From Mermis nigrescens (Eukaryota > Nematoda > Enoplea > Mermithida > Mermithidae): a stretch of DNA of 64,000 bases. The stretch is from contig JAVLUZ010000154.1 in assembly GCA_036768485.1 (NCBI GenBank), positions 28,345,103 through 28,409,102 on the forward strand. Direction: 5' to 3'. The notes under the pieces are model-generated. The model saw only the letters and a list, made by a program, of their open reading frames with translations, was not told the DNA's origin and did no database searches. Of the stretch, positions 22,901-33,309 are shown piece by piece; the first letter of the stretch is position 1; every line of letters begins with the position of its first letter. A program made the position numbers and the translations under genes.

Positions 22901-25886
22901 AACTTTCTTGCATTTTTTCACACTCTCGCGATTTTCGCCCCATTCGCGATTTGTGAGTATTTTCCTGTAATTCATTCTTCATTTTTACTTTTGATATACT
23001 TTGCATTCTTTCATTGTATGTTTTTCACTTATATTCTTTATCAACTTACTTGTTGCATGAAATGAACAGATTTTAAAAATATTCAAGATCAGGTTAAATT
23101 TAATAAATATTGGCAACAGACGCTGACTTTTTTATACCATTCACTCTAATGTAAAATATGTAAAAGTGTTTAAAAACAAAAACGCTCTGAAAATACATTC
23201 ACAGATAGGGGTAGGGGTCTAGCTGGACCTCTCCTAGAATTCAAAGACCCCAGAAATTTGAAAGACATCTCAAAATGATATTTCAAAAGATTTCCCTTTT
23301 CTGCGATTTTTTACGCCAATAGATGGTTTTTTTCACTTCTGCCATAAATGGCTTATGGAATTTTTCGACTCCAAGATCTCCCAGAATATAGGCACTGCCC
23401 ATGCACGCGATCATATCCTGTGTTTTTTATGGCATCGAAACTTTTTAATTCCGTATAAAGTGGCCAAGTCTTCATTAAATCTTCATTATTTTCTGAAATT
23501 TTTTTCATAGTAAAACAAACTAATTTTAAAATCAGGGGTTGTTCAATAAGTTCGTTGTAGTTGCTGAATAAAATTTTCTACGCTTTGCTGTTTGTTATGT
23601 TTTTTATAGCTTAAGTGTATAAAATTTTATTCAGCAACTATAACGAACTTATTGAACAACCAAAACCGAGGTATTCTGACGAGCTGGTCCGTCAGCTAAA
23701 ATGCATGCAGAGATTATCTGTAATATATGTTACTTACAACTTTAGCGACTCCTTTAATAAATTTCTTGAACGGCGTGAGTTGCCTCTGTGAGAAAAAGAA
23801 CGCGGGTAAAATCAACCATGCAAATATGAAAAACCGAAATTGTTAATAATTTAAATTAAGAAATTTAAATTAAAATGATGACGCTGGTAGTTGAAGATTA
23901 GCAGAAAAACACTTGAGTGTCTTGTTTTACTTATTTCTGTATTTTTGTTTTTCCATAGTCTTATTATTTTGTTGTGTTTGCCGAGGTTGCTAACTTTCAA
24001 TCATTCACATAATTGTGAAGCAAATAGTTAAAAAATCTTCATCTCTAATTAATAATAGACGATAAATGCACTTATCATCAGAGATTTCTAAAAATGTCCT
24101 ATACAGGCGTGTGCACAATGCTTTTTTGATGAATCAAGGAAAATTGAAAATAATAGAAAAACAAAATAAATAAATTAATAATTATAATTAAAATATTGAC
24201 AAAGCTAATAATAAAAATGTCAATAGTTTTAATAATGCTAATAGTAGTATAAATTATTAGCAACAACAATATTAATGTTAATAATACTTATAACGTTATT
24301 AACAATACAAAATGATAATATTAATAAATGATATAATCAAAATTGATAGTTAGAGGAGGACTGATCGTAAAAAATAGTTAATTTACAAATTGGCGCTAAA
24401 ACGTAAAACGTATATGTAATGTGTCCAAAAATAGACGTGGAGTAGATCCCAAAAAATAAAAACTTCAAAATCCGGTAGATCCGCAAAAAAATAAATTTTA
24501 AACTGTTTTTTTTCGTCATTTTGCACATCAGACCACTAGAATCTAATTGCTCTCATAGTGCATAATTGGGTAGCAACCAAATTCTGGGAAGGGGTCTGGG
24601 TGGTATAAAACCGGCTAAAATCACAAAAACACATACCAAAAATTCAATTCTGGATTCTATCGATTTTGGGGTCTACCGGATTCTCGGGGGGAGATAGGGG
24701 TTCTAGACCCCTTAACTCCCCCTCGACGCCCAAGTATGCTCTCCTATGGTTATATCCCGCGAGATCTTTCTCAACTGGGATAAAATTTAAAAAATTAATT
24801 TATTGAGTAAAAGAGAGTTAAAAAATTTTTAAAAACCTGTAAAACTGCGAAAAAAGTAAAATACTCACGTCAATAAGGTCGTTGAATATCACTGAGATTA
24901 ACTTAATTTTGACTAAATCATTGCCGAGTGGTGGAGCCGATGATAAAGTATCGCGATAGCCCGTTTTATTGTACACCCTATCGCCAAAATAATAGTATAG
25001 GCAGTCTGATATCAATTTTAACTGCACGCTACTCCGTCTATCTGCAAAAATAATCGAAAACTTTTTGTATTTATGCATGAAATGAATAATAATAAATAAA
25101 AATATTAATTAATAAATTAAACAAGTACTAACAAGAATCAATGAAACCTTTTTAAAGTCATTAGAGCTAGAAAATCGTGAATTTTATGGAAAAATTTGCA
25201 TACCTTCGAATTTTACCTAATTCTGGATGAATGACATGATTTTTGTAACAGTTCTTATAACGTTAAATTGTCAGATGATAATTCTGAGTAAAAGTGAAGA
25301 ATGACATTTCGACTTTTTCATCCATATTTTAAATTTGAAATCATTTCAATTTCGAATTTTTATTTGTTTTATATTTTTATTTAATTTTTAGCCATGATTT
25401 TTTAAAAATTAATTCTAATAAAGATTGGAAAATTTTAGTCAATATAAATTTTTTAGTAATTTGAGAATTTACGAAAGTTTACGTCAAAAGGTAAGCCACA
25501 CACAGAATATAGGGGATCAGGAAATCTATTTCCCTTCCGAAACCAACAAAACTCAAAATCAAACTAAGCCCGAGAATTGATTTTCAAAATTTTTCGCGAC
25601 TTTTTAGTGACAATGAATAGATTTTGACTAAACTTCTAATAATAAGTTTTAATAATTTATTTATTGAAAATATTAATAAATTTATTAAAATTTTACCTAA
25701 AAAAGTTTTGACCTTCCCCGGAATTTAGACGCTGCCCATTCTAGAAAGCAACTCACTCGCCGGTTTGTTTTTGAGCAGCGTACAATTCTTATTGAATTTC
25801 AGCACTTCTCGCTCATAATGCGGATAAGCCCGAGAAACGTTTAAAACGGCGAATAATAACGCAGCAAAGAATAGAAATTTATCCAT
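10601..25886 (-). CDS. Divergent nicotinic acetylcholine receptor-like (Cys-loop) channel subunit, complete, 8 exons
   Basis: Pentameric ligand-gated channel subunit of the plasma membrane. Eight exons (25757-25886, 24869-25041, 23738-23785, 22355-22455, 17452-17542, 16176-16382, 13151-13415, 10601-10962) join with phases 1,0,0,2,0,0,1 to give 458 residues. Seen: signal peptide 1-20; the family motif DSRLSWN (121-127) and DIWLPEPEW (143-151); a Cys-loop starting at C184 with MPFEKMGC and then FGT; M1 about 281-299, M2 302-320, M3 341-363 followed by a short ~70-residue loop, M4 436-457. The 48-nt third exon and ~100-nt fourth exon copy the classic nAChR gene layout. Odd features: Cys-loop spacing is 14 rather than 13; the loop-B Trp is absent (FGTKH instead of FGSW); loop C has a single Cys (NFCAS), so it is a non-alpha type; the usual GEK before M2 reads AVK. 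I infer an accessory or ligand-changed subunit. Family assignment is firm; ligand and conductance are unknown. Confidence 0.9.
10963..13150. other. Intron 7 of nAChR-like gene 1
   Basis: Contains a MITE-like copy at about 11080-11185 and a family D copy at about 11200-11515. The remainder is AT-rich with no recognised feature. Confidence 0.5.
13151..13415 (-). CDS. nAChR-like gene 1, exon 7 (loop C, M1, M2)
   Basis: The acceptor TGCTTGTGCACAG and the donor GTAAGA frame 265 nt, residues 251-338 plus one base. KWRPVVSSSDKRQLNFCAS matches the strand leading to loop C, but only one Cys replaces the vicinal pair. M1 (YLLPIMGAAILVLAAPLF) and M2 (KLQLGIKLFSFLLQFL) follow. Another frame is also open here but contains no family motif and breaks both splice phases. 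Confidence 0.85.
13716..14110. repeat. Degenerate ~115-bp tandem repeat in intron 6 of nAChR-like gene 1
   Basis: About four units carry the anchors tttcagct(c/t)...ttggttc...acgtgttgtag(c)ata followed by cctacagtaa at about 13760, 13888 and 13996. They are strongly diverged. Confidence 0.55.
14111..16175. other. Rest of intron 6 of nAChR-like gene 1
   Basis: Short local duplications only: gtgtaaagtgtaaagtgtaaagtg near 14131; cccaactaaagcat twice near 14220 and 14432; cctatgctt/actatacttta motifs at 14580-14640. No gene. Confidence 0.4.
16176..16382 (-). CDS. nAChR-like gene 1, exon 6 (Cys-loop)
   Basis: 207 nt, phase 0/0, acceptor GATTTTAG, donor GTGAAA. It opens LKCYEMPGEVMPFEKMGCCG then QFGT, the Cys-loop with its central PF; two adjacent cysteines (199, 200) could each serve as the closing partner, and the spacing is one residue longer than standard. 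The following ~45 residues are loop-like and low in hydrophobics. Confidence 0.8.
16383..17451. other. Intron 5 of nAChR-like gene 1, with MITE-like repeat
   Basis: A family D-like repeat spans roughly 16440-16700. The remainder is AT-rich with no recognised feature. Confidence 0.45.
17452..17542 (-). CDS. nAChR-like gene 1, exon 5
   Basis: The acceptor TATGCTCAG supplies the last base of the split Trp codon and the donor is GTATGT. The 91 nt encode residues 152-181 (FNQDG, then YDGIVS), aligning with the NNADG...YTGKI segment of classical subunits just before the Cys-loop. The reading frame is forced by both neighbouring phases. Confidence 0.8.
18360..20560 (+). repeat. Long repeat family LR, copy 1
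   Basis: About 2.2 kb, starting near cataggtagcgcgttagcgc and ending near gaagtatattctgcggcctctgg. It contains several ttacactcaat boxes and, in its second half, repeating ~125-bp units (ttacactgaaaattaactttagttctagag.../cagaattacgaatctgactg). Similar sequence recurs in the same orientation at 26330 and 52745. It lies in intron 4 of nAChR-like gene 1. No coding region or transposase recognised, so the class is unknown. Confidence 0.75.
21225..21885 (-). repeat. Inverted LR end fragments
   Basis: Two partial inverted ends (21225-21385 and about 21780-21870, both reading ...ccaagtatattcgtc) flank a segment with the GCGCGAAGCGCC family D core. Confidence 0.55.
22355..22455 (-). CDS. nAChR-like gene 1, exon 4 (WxDxRLxW exon)
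   Basis: 101 nt, starting in phase 0 after CGCGCAG and ending in phase 2 at GTAAGA. It encodes SWKDSRLSWN near its start and DIWLPEPE at its end, the most recognisable ligand-domain motifs of the acetylcholine receptor family. The loop A region at the exon end is unusual: EPEW replaces the typical D-x-x-L-Y-N. Confidence 0.92.
22603..22650. repeat. Short tandem duplication (~20 bp)
   Basis: agccagaagcgactaactta appears, then agccagaagcgactaacta follows directly. Confidence 0.7.
23537..23661. repeat. 125-nt foldback with 41-bp arms
   Basis: The left arm 23537-23577 (ggttgttcaataagttcgtt...) and right arm 23621-23661 are reverse complements with one mismatch; the loop is 43 nt. It lies in intron 3 of nAChR-like gene 1. 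It could be a mariner-type MITE (the arm resembles mariner ends) or a transcribed hairpin; no clear target duplication is seen. Confidence 0.9.
23738..23785 (-). CDS. nAChR-like gene 1, exon 3 (48-nt mini-exon)
   Basis: The acceptor TTTTTCTCACAG and the donor GTAAGT frame 48 nt coding RQLTPFKKFIKGVAKV in phase 0/0. Position and size match the short conserved exon of nAChR genes that lies between the IDV and WxDxRLxW exons. Its tandem paralogue has an exon of identical length at 3000-3047. Confidence 0.8.
24869..25041 (-). CDS. nAChR-like gene 1, exon 2 (N-terminal helix and first strands)
   Basis: The acceptor TTTTTGCAG precedes 25041 and the donor GTGAGT starts at 24868. It encodes residues 44-101 and ends IFNDLID, matching the position of the QIIDV/QLIDV motif in classical subunits. 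It contains SDCL, a cysteine also present in the paralogous exon at 5344-5509. Confidence 0.85.
25757..25886 (-). CDS. nAChR-like gene 1, exon 1 (signal peptide)
   Basis: The ATG at 25884-25886 opens a typical secretory signal, MDKFLFFAALLFAVLNVSRA, followed by the mature N-terminus. The donor GTGAGT starts at 25756 and leaves phase 1. A cysteine (KNC, residue 35) near the exon end is shared with the tandem paralogue but is not a usual nAChR residue. Confidence 0.85.
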
Positions 25887-26329
25887 GATTATTAGGAAAC
25901 GATCAAAACGAAATCATACGCTTTTTTGGAAAAAATAGCCAAGTAATGAATGCAATATTGGGCGGTCATCGAGTGCTCCGTTTCGTTTTCTACTTTGTTA
26001 GTTGCTATTTTGGGCTCATTTACGGTCGAACGACGCGATTTTGCGCACCGGAATATAAGAAAAGTTTTCGTCAATTCCCACCAAAAAGTCCGGCCCTCAG
26101 AGCCTAAAATTAATTCGATTCTAACGGTTCAATAAACTTGTTTTTCAGTTCTGCTCGGCCCCAGCTTTATTCGAAAGGTTGTGCGTTTTCAATATCATAT
26201 TTAGGATAATACGAGCATTTTCAGCGTTTATAAATTACGTATACACTTAAGAATAATCTATTGGTATTGTTCTATGTATTACATGTACGTATATTGAAAT
26301 GAGGTGACTTGACTGTATAGTGATCCTAC
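25887..26329. other. 5' flank of nAChR-like gene 1, no other feature seen
   Basis: Unique-looking AT-rich sequence between the first exon and LR copy 2. It presumably holds the promoter, but no element can be assigned. Confidence 0.35.
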
Positions 26330-28375
26330 AAAATCATAGGTAGCGCGTCAGCTCGTATTCATAATATACTTGGGTACCCCTAACTTATGCTTAGTCCCCC
26401 CTACAGCAACACTCGGTTTTTTAAAAGATAGATAATAAAGAAATTTGATGTAGCTATTTTTTTTATTTTTTTACATTTTTACCCGGTGTGTTGAAAGCAT
26501 GTAAAGTTTTACTGTGAACGTTATAACATATTGTTTTTAAATTTTGGTCAGCGACACGACTTATGAAACTCAGTTTAGCATTCTGTGTCACCTGGTTTTT
26601 AAATGTAGACAATCCTTTAAACTAGATCGCACTTCTTAATTTCTTGAAAAAAGACTTATTTCTAGAGTTACCGTGTAAATAGTGTAAAGAACCCAAGGAT
26701 GAAAAACACCTTTTGTCCCGTTTTTTGTCTGCCAACAACTCCGGATATTAGTCCCAGCTCAAGAAATTTATTTCAACAGAAATGTACTACGACTCATTGG
26801 CTACCTTTGGCTCTGCAAACTTTTTTGTACTCAATACGGAGTTAAATCTAACGATCCAAACTTGACACTCTAGTCCATGGTGTAAAAAACAGGTTTTGTC
26901 TGAGATTTCTCCGCCAACTTCTCCGGTTATTAGTCGGGACAAATAAAATGAAATAAAAACAAAGTTCGTTCTAAGGACTACACGTTTGCAGCAAACTGCG
27001 TTAAAAAACTCAGTATTGAGTTACATATGAAGGTGTAAAGTACGAAATCAGGGGTGTATGATTGGGCGGAAAAACACGTTTTCTTCCATTTTTTGATTGG
27101 TCAATATCTCAAATATTTTGCAATACCGAAATTTTCCACACACAAACATACTACGATTTAAAGGCTATGTACTGGCTCAAAAGAAATTCATTTACACTCA
27201 GTGGGGAGTTAGGTTCGGATTTTCAAAGTTTACAATGCGATGGATAGTGGGAAATACGTTTTTCCCCTTTTTCTCTGCAGTTTCTCCGTTTAGAAGTCGG
27301 GATATGTCGAATAGAATAAAAATTAATTAATTTCTAAGGGGTTCACGTCACAGCTAATTGTGTTTATTTACATCAATATTAAGCCTTTTCAGGAGGTGTG
27401 AAGTCTAAAATCAGGAGTGTTGAACGCGTTTCTGTCTTGTTTTTTTTCAGCCAATTTCTCCCGGGATGAGTCTGAACATGATCACAAGTCTATTAATGTA
27501 CAGGGGTCAAACGTCGTACGTCAGTTAGGCGCGTTTATTTACACTCAACAGCGGTGTAAAGTGCTTTACATCTAAAATTTATTTCTCTGCAGGCCATTGT
27601 GAAGACTTAATTTTTTCATAAACGTTGATCGTAATATTAGTGTAATACCAGAATTACGAATCCGACTAAAATCTTCTTCAACTCGGTGGTTGTGTAAAGT
27701 TTACACTGCAAATTAACTTTAGTTCTAGAGCCTTGCCGATGATTAATTTTTTTAGAATGTTCTACGTAACGTCAGAATTACGAATATAACTGCTAGGTTT
27801 ATCTACAACCAGTAGTTGTGTGCAAGTTTGCACTATTCATTTATTGTTAATCTTTGAAGTTTGAACTACAAATTAATTTTACTTCCAGAGCGTTGCGTAA
27901 GGTGAATGTGTTTCAAAATATGTTCCGTAAGGTCAGGATTACAAATCTGATTCTTTACACCCAGTAGTTTATATAGTTTACACTAAAAATTAACTTAAGT
28001 TTCAGAGCGTTGCAGAAGCTTAATTTTTTTAAATGTTCATGTAACGTCAGGATTACAAATCAGGGCGCAGGTGTTTTTTACACCCATAGTTGCGTAAAGT
28101 TTATGCTGAAAAGCTTTGATCTGTTTAAATAAGAACAGGCTGTCTTGCTTAAAAACGATAAAGCTAATGTTCAGAACAATATTGTTTTCTGCGTTCGTTT
28201 ACTGCTTTCATCAGTGTGGCATGTTACCGTAAGAAAAATGCTCCGATGGAACAAGAAAGACGTATATAGTCAGTATTGTGGATTATTGAGGATGTAAAAG
28301 GAGGGGACATGGAAAAAGCTCGTATGTACATATATGCCTAAGGTCGCAAAACCTGTTAAAAATCAGACTCCTTAA

Positions 28376-29253
28376 TAGTGTTGTAAAAGATATCTTTATA
28401 TTTTTCTTTTTAGTAAGATAAAGATAAAGATAAAGATATCTTTATCTTTATCTTGACGATTTCTTCATTTTATCTCTATCTTTATATCTATCCTTTGGAA
28501 AAATCACAGGCCATATTTATCTTTATCTTTATCTTTTTGATAGGAATTTATCTTGCTAAAAAAGTTAAAGTATGTACATAAGTTAACAAGTAATCCAAAA
28601 TGCAGGTTTGACGTGAAATACATTTAGACGCATTCAAGTTTCACTGTAGTACAAGAAAAGAAAATAAAACGATTGTTTAAGGCCTATGGCGTGCGGCCCA
28701 AACTAATGCCTGTATATCGACCTAAATAAGCGGGAGTGATACCGATCTAAGCTGGAGTACTAGCACCCGCCTTTATATAAGTCTAAGCCAGGAAAAATAG
28801 AAAAGTTTGAAAAAAATTTATAACTGTTGCGACTATACTTTGTGCAGGCGCACAGAGCAGGGATTTGATGCTTGTGAAGAGAAAGAAGTGACTTGCTGTC
28901 AGTCAGTAGTAGTAGTACGTGGGTCAGTCAGATGCTACGGGTAAACTCCCAAACCAACATTTTTGACCTCAGGTGTAAAAGTTAGGGCATTCAGTTGGCT
29001 GCTTTGCATCACCCACTCTCGTTTATTGTACTTCACATACATCATTCTCCTAGGTCCAGGCGACCATATTTACACTTTATCTTTATCTTTATCTTTATCT
29101 TTTTGGTTGCATTATCTTGCAAATTATCTTTATCTTTGTCTTTCTCAATTTTTCATCTTTATCTTTATCTTTATCTTTATCTTCTAGATTTTGAAATTTC
29201 AACTTTAACTCTATCTTTTATCTTGCAAAAAATTCTTATCTTTTACAACACTA
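28376..29253. mobile_element. hAT-type insertion bearing TCTTTA arrays, 878 bp
   Basis: Terminal inverted repeats tagtgttgtaaaagat and atcttttacaacacta are perfect over 16 bp. Flanking 8-mers ctccttaa and ctctctaa match at 6 of 8, and the site splits LR sequence that is continuous at 20480 and 54880. Inside each end are TCTTTA/TAAAGA hexamer arrays, including a palindromic GATAAAGATATCTTTATC junction near 28430. No transposase frame is seen. Confidence 0.85.
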
Positions 29254-29344
29254 CTCTCTAAGCAACGCGAATAGTTGAAGTATATTCTGCAGCCTCTGAT
29301 GACGTGTAACCTTCTTTAAATAATTATCAATGCTCACATACGAG

Positions 29345-29612
29345 CACACATGGGCGTGGGGGGATCTGGGGGGGTCTGGACCCCCCAGAAACCAAAAGAC
29401 CCCCCCCCCCAGAAATCAAAAAGACCCCCCAGAAATCGATTTTTGAAAATTTTTTTCGTTTTTTTCGCAATTTTTTGATGCCAATGGATAGTGCTTGATG
29501 AGAAACGTCAAAAAATGGTGTTTTTATCGCCATATCACCATTTTTAAGGCCATTTTTGGACCTTCAAAAAAATCTTGGACCCCCCCAGAATTTTCTTGCT
29601 GCCCACGTATGC
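29345..29612 (-). mobile_element. hAT-type MITE family C
   Basis: Reads tgggcgtggggggatctggg ... aatggatagtgcttgatgagaaacg ... ttgctgcccacgtatg, an inverted copy of the family. Confidence 0.7.
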
Positions 29613-29900
29613 ATACGAGTGTGTAAACAGAATCTAAAATATATATTTTCTGTAAATTGCTTGCAAGATGCAACGCTGACTTGCTTCGTCTCGAGATTGA
29701 TAGAAAAATAAGTGCAAATGCATTTAAAGGCGTTTTGTTTTGTTCATACGAGCATTAAGCAAATCTAGCGCCATTTGGTAAGTGCAAACGATCGTTGCGG
29801 GCATGCAAGTGTACCTACAAGTAGTCTGTTTCACGTAAGCTTACGCGTTTCCTACTGCTTTAAACCAACAATTTCTTTGATTGTCTTGAATGCATCGAAG

Positions 29901-32900
29901 TGTGCTATTTCAACACACACCTCATTTTTATATTGTTTAAACCCCAGAGTCTCTGCATTGCGTCACATTATTGAATACTTTAAGGAAAAATTATGCCTAA
30001 ATTTATTTTGATGTTCGGGCCAAATTTTGCGATTTAATAATATTCTTACATGTGATTGAATTTATCAATTTATATTTATTTTTTTCTTCGTTAATTATTC
30101 TTACATTGGTTACTCGGAATTATCCTTTTTTATTGTTCTCTGCTGCAATCTGGCGTTCAAAATCTACTCGCTGTGTTTTCTAGATTTATTTATAATTTTA
30201 GTGCTTAAAATTGCATTTCGGCGATTTAATCTGTTAGAGTCTTTAGATCTTTTCAGCTTAGTTTTATTCAACGTTTTGAATATCAGCAGTTTGCTCAAAT
30301 TTTGCACTTTTTCTGACTTCATCCTATTATGCTATAATATTAAGTCAGCGCATATGAAAATTTAATTTTTTTCAAGTAAAATATGGCATTACGTACATCA
30401 TGTACAAAAGATCACAGAAAAAATCGCACGAACCACTAGCATGGCGAACGCACTTATGTATAACATACAGATATACAGACATATATATTGCATATAATAA
30501 TTTACACCTGTCATACTGTAGATTATACATTATTGTACGTCCTCCCTAAAAACACCTACATATAAATATGTACAAAATAAGACCGATCAATGCTAGATTC
30601 GGAATAAAAGAGGTTTATGCTAAAAAAGAATCACAGACGAAAAAATGTAATTATCACGAAGCAGGCGAAATGGGCATTTCGATCCTATGTAAGGGGGTCC
30701 TCATTTGGTCCATAAGTCAAAAATTTTTGAATTTCCTTAGAATGCACCAGAACTCCGAGATACGGTTTAATGTTGATAATAAATTTACTTTTTCCAAATA
30801 TTCCGTATATTAAATTATTTAGCGAAATCGTTAGAACAAATCATAAGAGGATATGTACGTTGGAGGTTCAATTGTCTAGACTCTTCCAGAATAAAAAATG
30901 AGAACTTTTCAAAGGAAAATGAGGCAAACTAAAGGTTAAAATATAATAGAGAAGATCCAAAATTTCCTTTAATTTTGCTTAAAACTGAACAAACATGGTG
31001 TAATATTATCTTAGCATTTGAAACTGTTTTTGAGGTTATTTTGACCCAAAAGCTTTCCACCTGACCCGCCAGACTGGCTGACTCCCTCCGTGCAGATGGA
31101 CCATGTTGGGCAGCTATGGACCCAAGCCAAGCGAATTTGTCTTTCAGCCTGAATTGGGTATCATCGGGAGATAAAAACCGAAATTTGTGTTTATCGAGCC
31201 ACATAGATGAACTACATATAGACCGCATAAACGCTGGAACAAAACGAAACTAAACTCATTCACGACTAGCTGATAATTCTGAAGTTCGATTTTTGATTCA
31301 AATTTATGTCTTTTCCTCCAAAAAAAATCCCCACCTCCAAGTTTTTTTACATGCATCTACAATCTCGAGGAAAAGCTGCGAAATGCCTTACTTTTAAGCT
31401 TTATCGATTGCTGAGGGTCATACGAAAATAAAATTCTCAGCGCATGTTTATGCCGAACAAGAGCGCATCATAGTAAAAATGAGTTGAAGATTTTGCCGTT
31501 TTCTCTAAAAATTTTCAATTTTAAGTTGTACCATACTTTACCAATTTATTATATTTATTTAACCAAATTTAAGTTTTCAGTTCTATCATATTTTTCAAAA
31601 TAGCTTGTTTTGAATATTGATTTTAGGCTAGTTGAAAAAACAGCTCTTGTTTGACACTATTGGACGCTACGGAATGAAGCGTAAAAATAAAAAATCTAAA
31701 AAATCATATCATAAAACAAACTAAAATACGACACGCAATCGTTGGTAGACAAGAAATCTAATTTACATATGTATATTACACGAAAGACATTTGGGCAAAA
31801 TATATGCGACAAATAGGTTTACAACAATGACGCGATGATTTGTGAATTCGTGAATAAAATTCAAAATAATGTTAAACCCAACAAAGGGAAAAATTGAAAG
31901 GTATAAAAAGGCAAATTTCGGCGGTAAAAAAAATCGGAATTAAAAAACAAACGAAAACTGCTACGTGAATTTTCGATAACACTCAGACGAATATATTTAA
32001 TTATTTAAGCAATAAAGTAAAGCCTTTACGTGAAGGTTAGTTATTTAAACAGCTGGCTTATTTTTTCAAATTCATACATTGTTTTCTTCCTTCTTCTCTA
32101 AAATACGCAATTTCTTTTAAACCGGTTCAAAATAACTTTCCACTTCTTTGCCTAAAAATATTAAAAGATAAGCTATTTTCAATATTTACGTATTTACACG
32201 GAGGCTTTATTTACACCACTTCTTCGCCCCCTCTACCTCTTTGTTCGGTCGCCTTTTGATTCAGTATTCATTTATTCATTACAAGCAAATAATTATTAAT
32301 TTATAATTTAATTGAAAAGGGTGCCGCCTGATCAGATTAAATGATTTGGGGCAACACATGGGCGTAGGGGGTGGGGGTCTGAACCCCCACCTCTTCCCGA
32401 GAATCCGAGAAATACCCAAAAATTAATAAAACACAAAATTAAATTTTTGGTGCTATTTTTAGTAATTTAGTTTCATGGAACCTTTGAGAATCTGGTTGCT
32501 GCCCATCTACGTTTCAGTGCTGTTGATCAATATTGCTCTTAGATAGGTCCTTTGAACCTAAACGGCCTCAAAGTTGGCATAAATGCTAATAAAGATGGAA
32601 AGATCTTAATTCGCATCTTGTAGTTAATTCCAAGCAATTCTGCAGGAAAGTTATGATTTTTATCGATTATTTGATATTCTTTCGCTCTATTTTTTCCAAT
32701 GTTTCCCACTTTTCCCATTTTCCATTATTCTGTTTTTCTTTCTTTCTATTTTTCTATTTTTTCGATTTTTCGATTTTGTTAACTTTCTATTTTTCTGCCC
32801 ATCTTAGTTCCTCTATTCCAAACCCACTAAACGCCCTTTTCACAGGCATGCCTTTTCATGGCCATGCGTGGACTCCGAAATCTGTGGAATTTAACCTCAG

Positions 32901-33061
32901 ATCAGATAATGTCATGTCGCTAAGCTTAATCAAAAACATCAGTTTTTGCCGCATTTTTGGCTATTTCTAGAGCATAAAAAAATTTCGTACATCGGCAGAA
33001 TTTTTAATTATGCCCGCGCGCGGATGACGCGAAATTTTTGGCAAAACCCCGGTCGCCAAAA
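29901..33061. other. Intergenic region downstream of the insulin-like gene
   Basis: Contains a family F repeat, inverted, at about 30885-31115 and a MITE-like repeat at about 32350-32515. The remainder is AT-rich; short open frames have no recognisable motif. Confidence 0.45.
33003..33008 (-). promoter_or_regulatory. Possible polyadenylation signal (ATTAAA) of the insulin-like gene
   Basis: The variant signal lies 54 nt past the stop on the minus strand. Spacing is reasonable; no supporting downstream element was identified. Confidence 0.25.
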
Positions 33062-33309
33062 TCAATTTGGATCGCAACAATAGCTCTTCAATTCTTTCCA
33101 GGTGCAGTGACTCAGGCAACAACGCGTCGCAATGCCGTCGTCCGCCACCGACGCCAACGCCGGACTCTCGACGACGTATTCGGACGACGATGCGTTGTCG
33201 TCAATGGCGGCGGCGGCGTCGCCGGCGTCGGGCGCGCCTTCGTTAAGTTGCTGCGACCCCGGCCGCAACGCTTTTGGGTGACGATTATTCGACGACGATC
33301 TTTTGACTT
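33062..33309 (-). CDS. Insulin-like gene, exon 2 (C-peptide and A chain)
   Basis: The acceptor AAATTTAG supplies AA to complete a Glu codon. The 248 nt have high G+C and many CG dinucleotides, unlike the flanks. The A-chain signature CC-x3-C-x4-L-x2-YC is intact. Confidence 0.93.

Larger units (their letters stand above)
26330..29900 (+). repeat. Long repeat family LR, copy 2 (interrupted)
   Basis: Same order of motifs as the copies at 18360 and 52745. It continues after a 878-bp insertion (28376-29253) and a family C MITE (about 29345-29612) through ttgtaaattgcttgcaag and gtctgtttcacgta to about 29900, matching 54990-55210 of copy 3. Confidence 0.75.

Noticed and set aside
28963..29261. Plus-strand frames with Leu-Ser and Phe-Ile repeats
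   Set aside because: Products of the TCTTTA hexamer array inside the hAT-type insertion.
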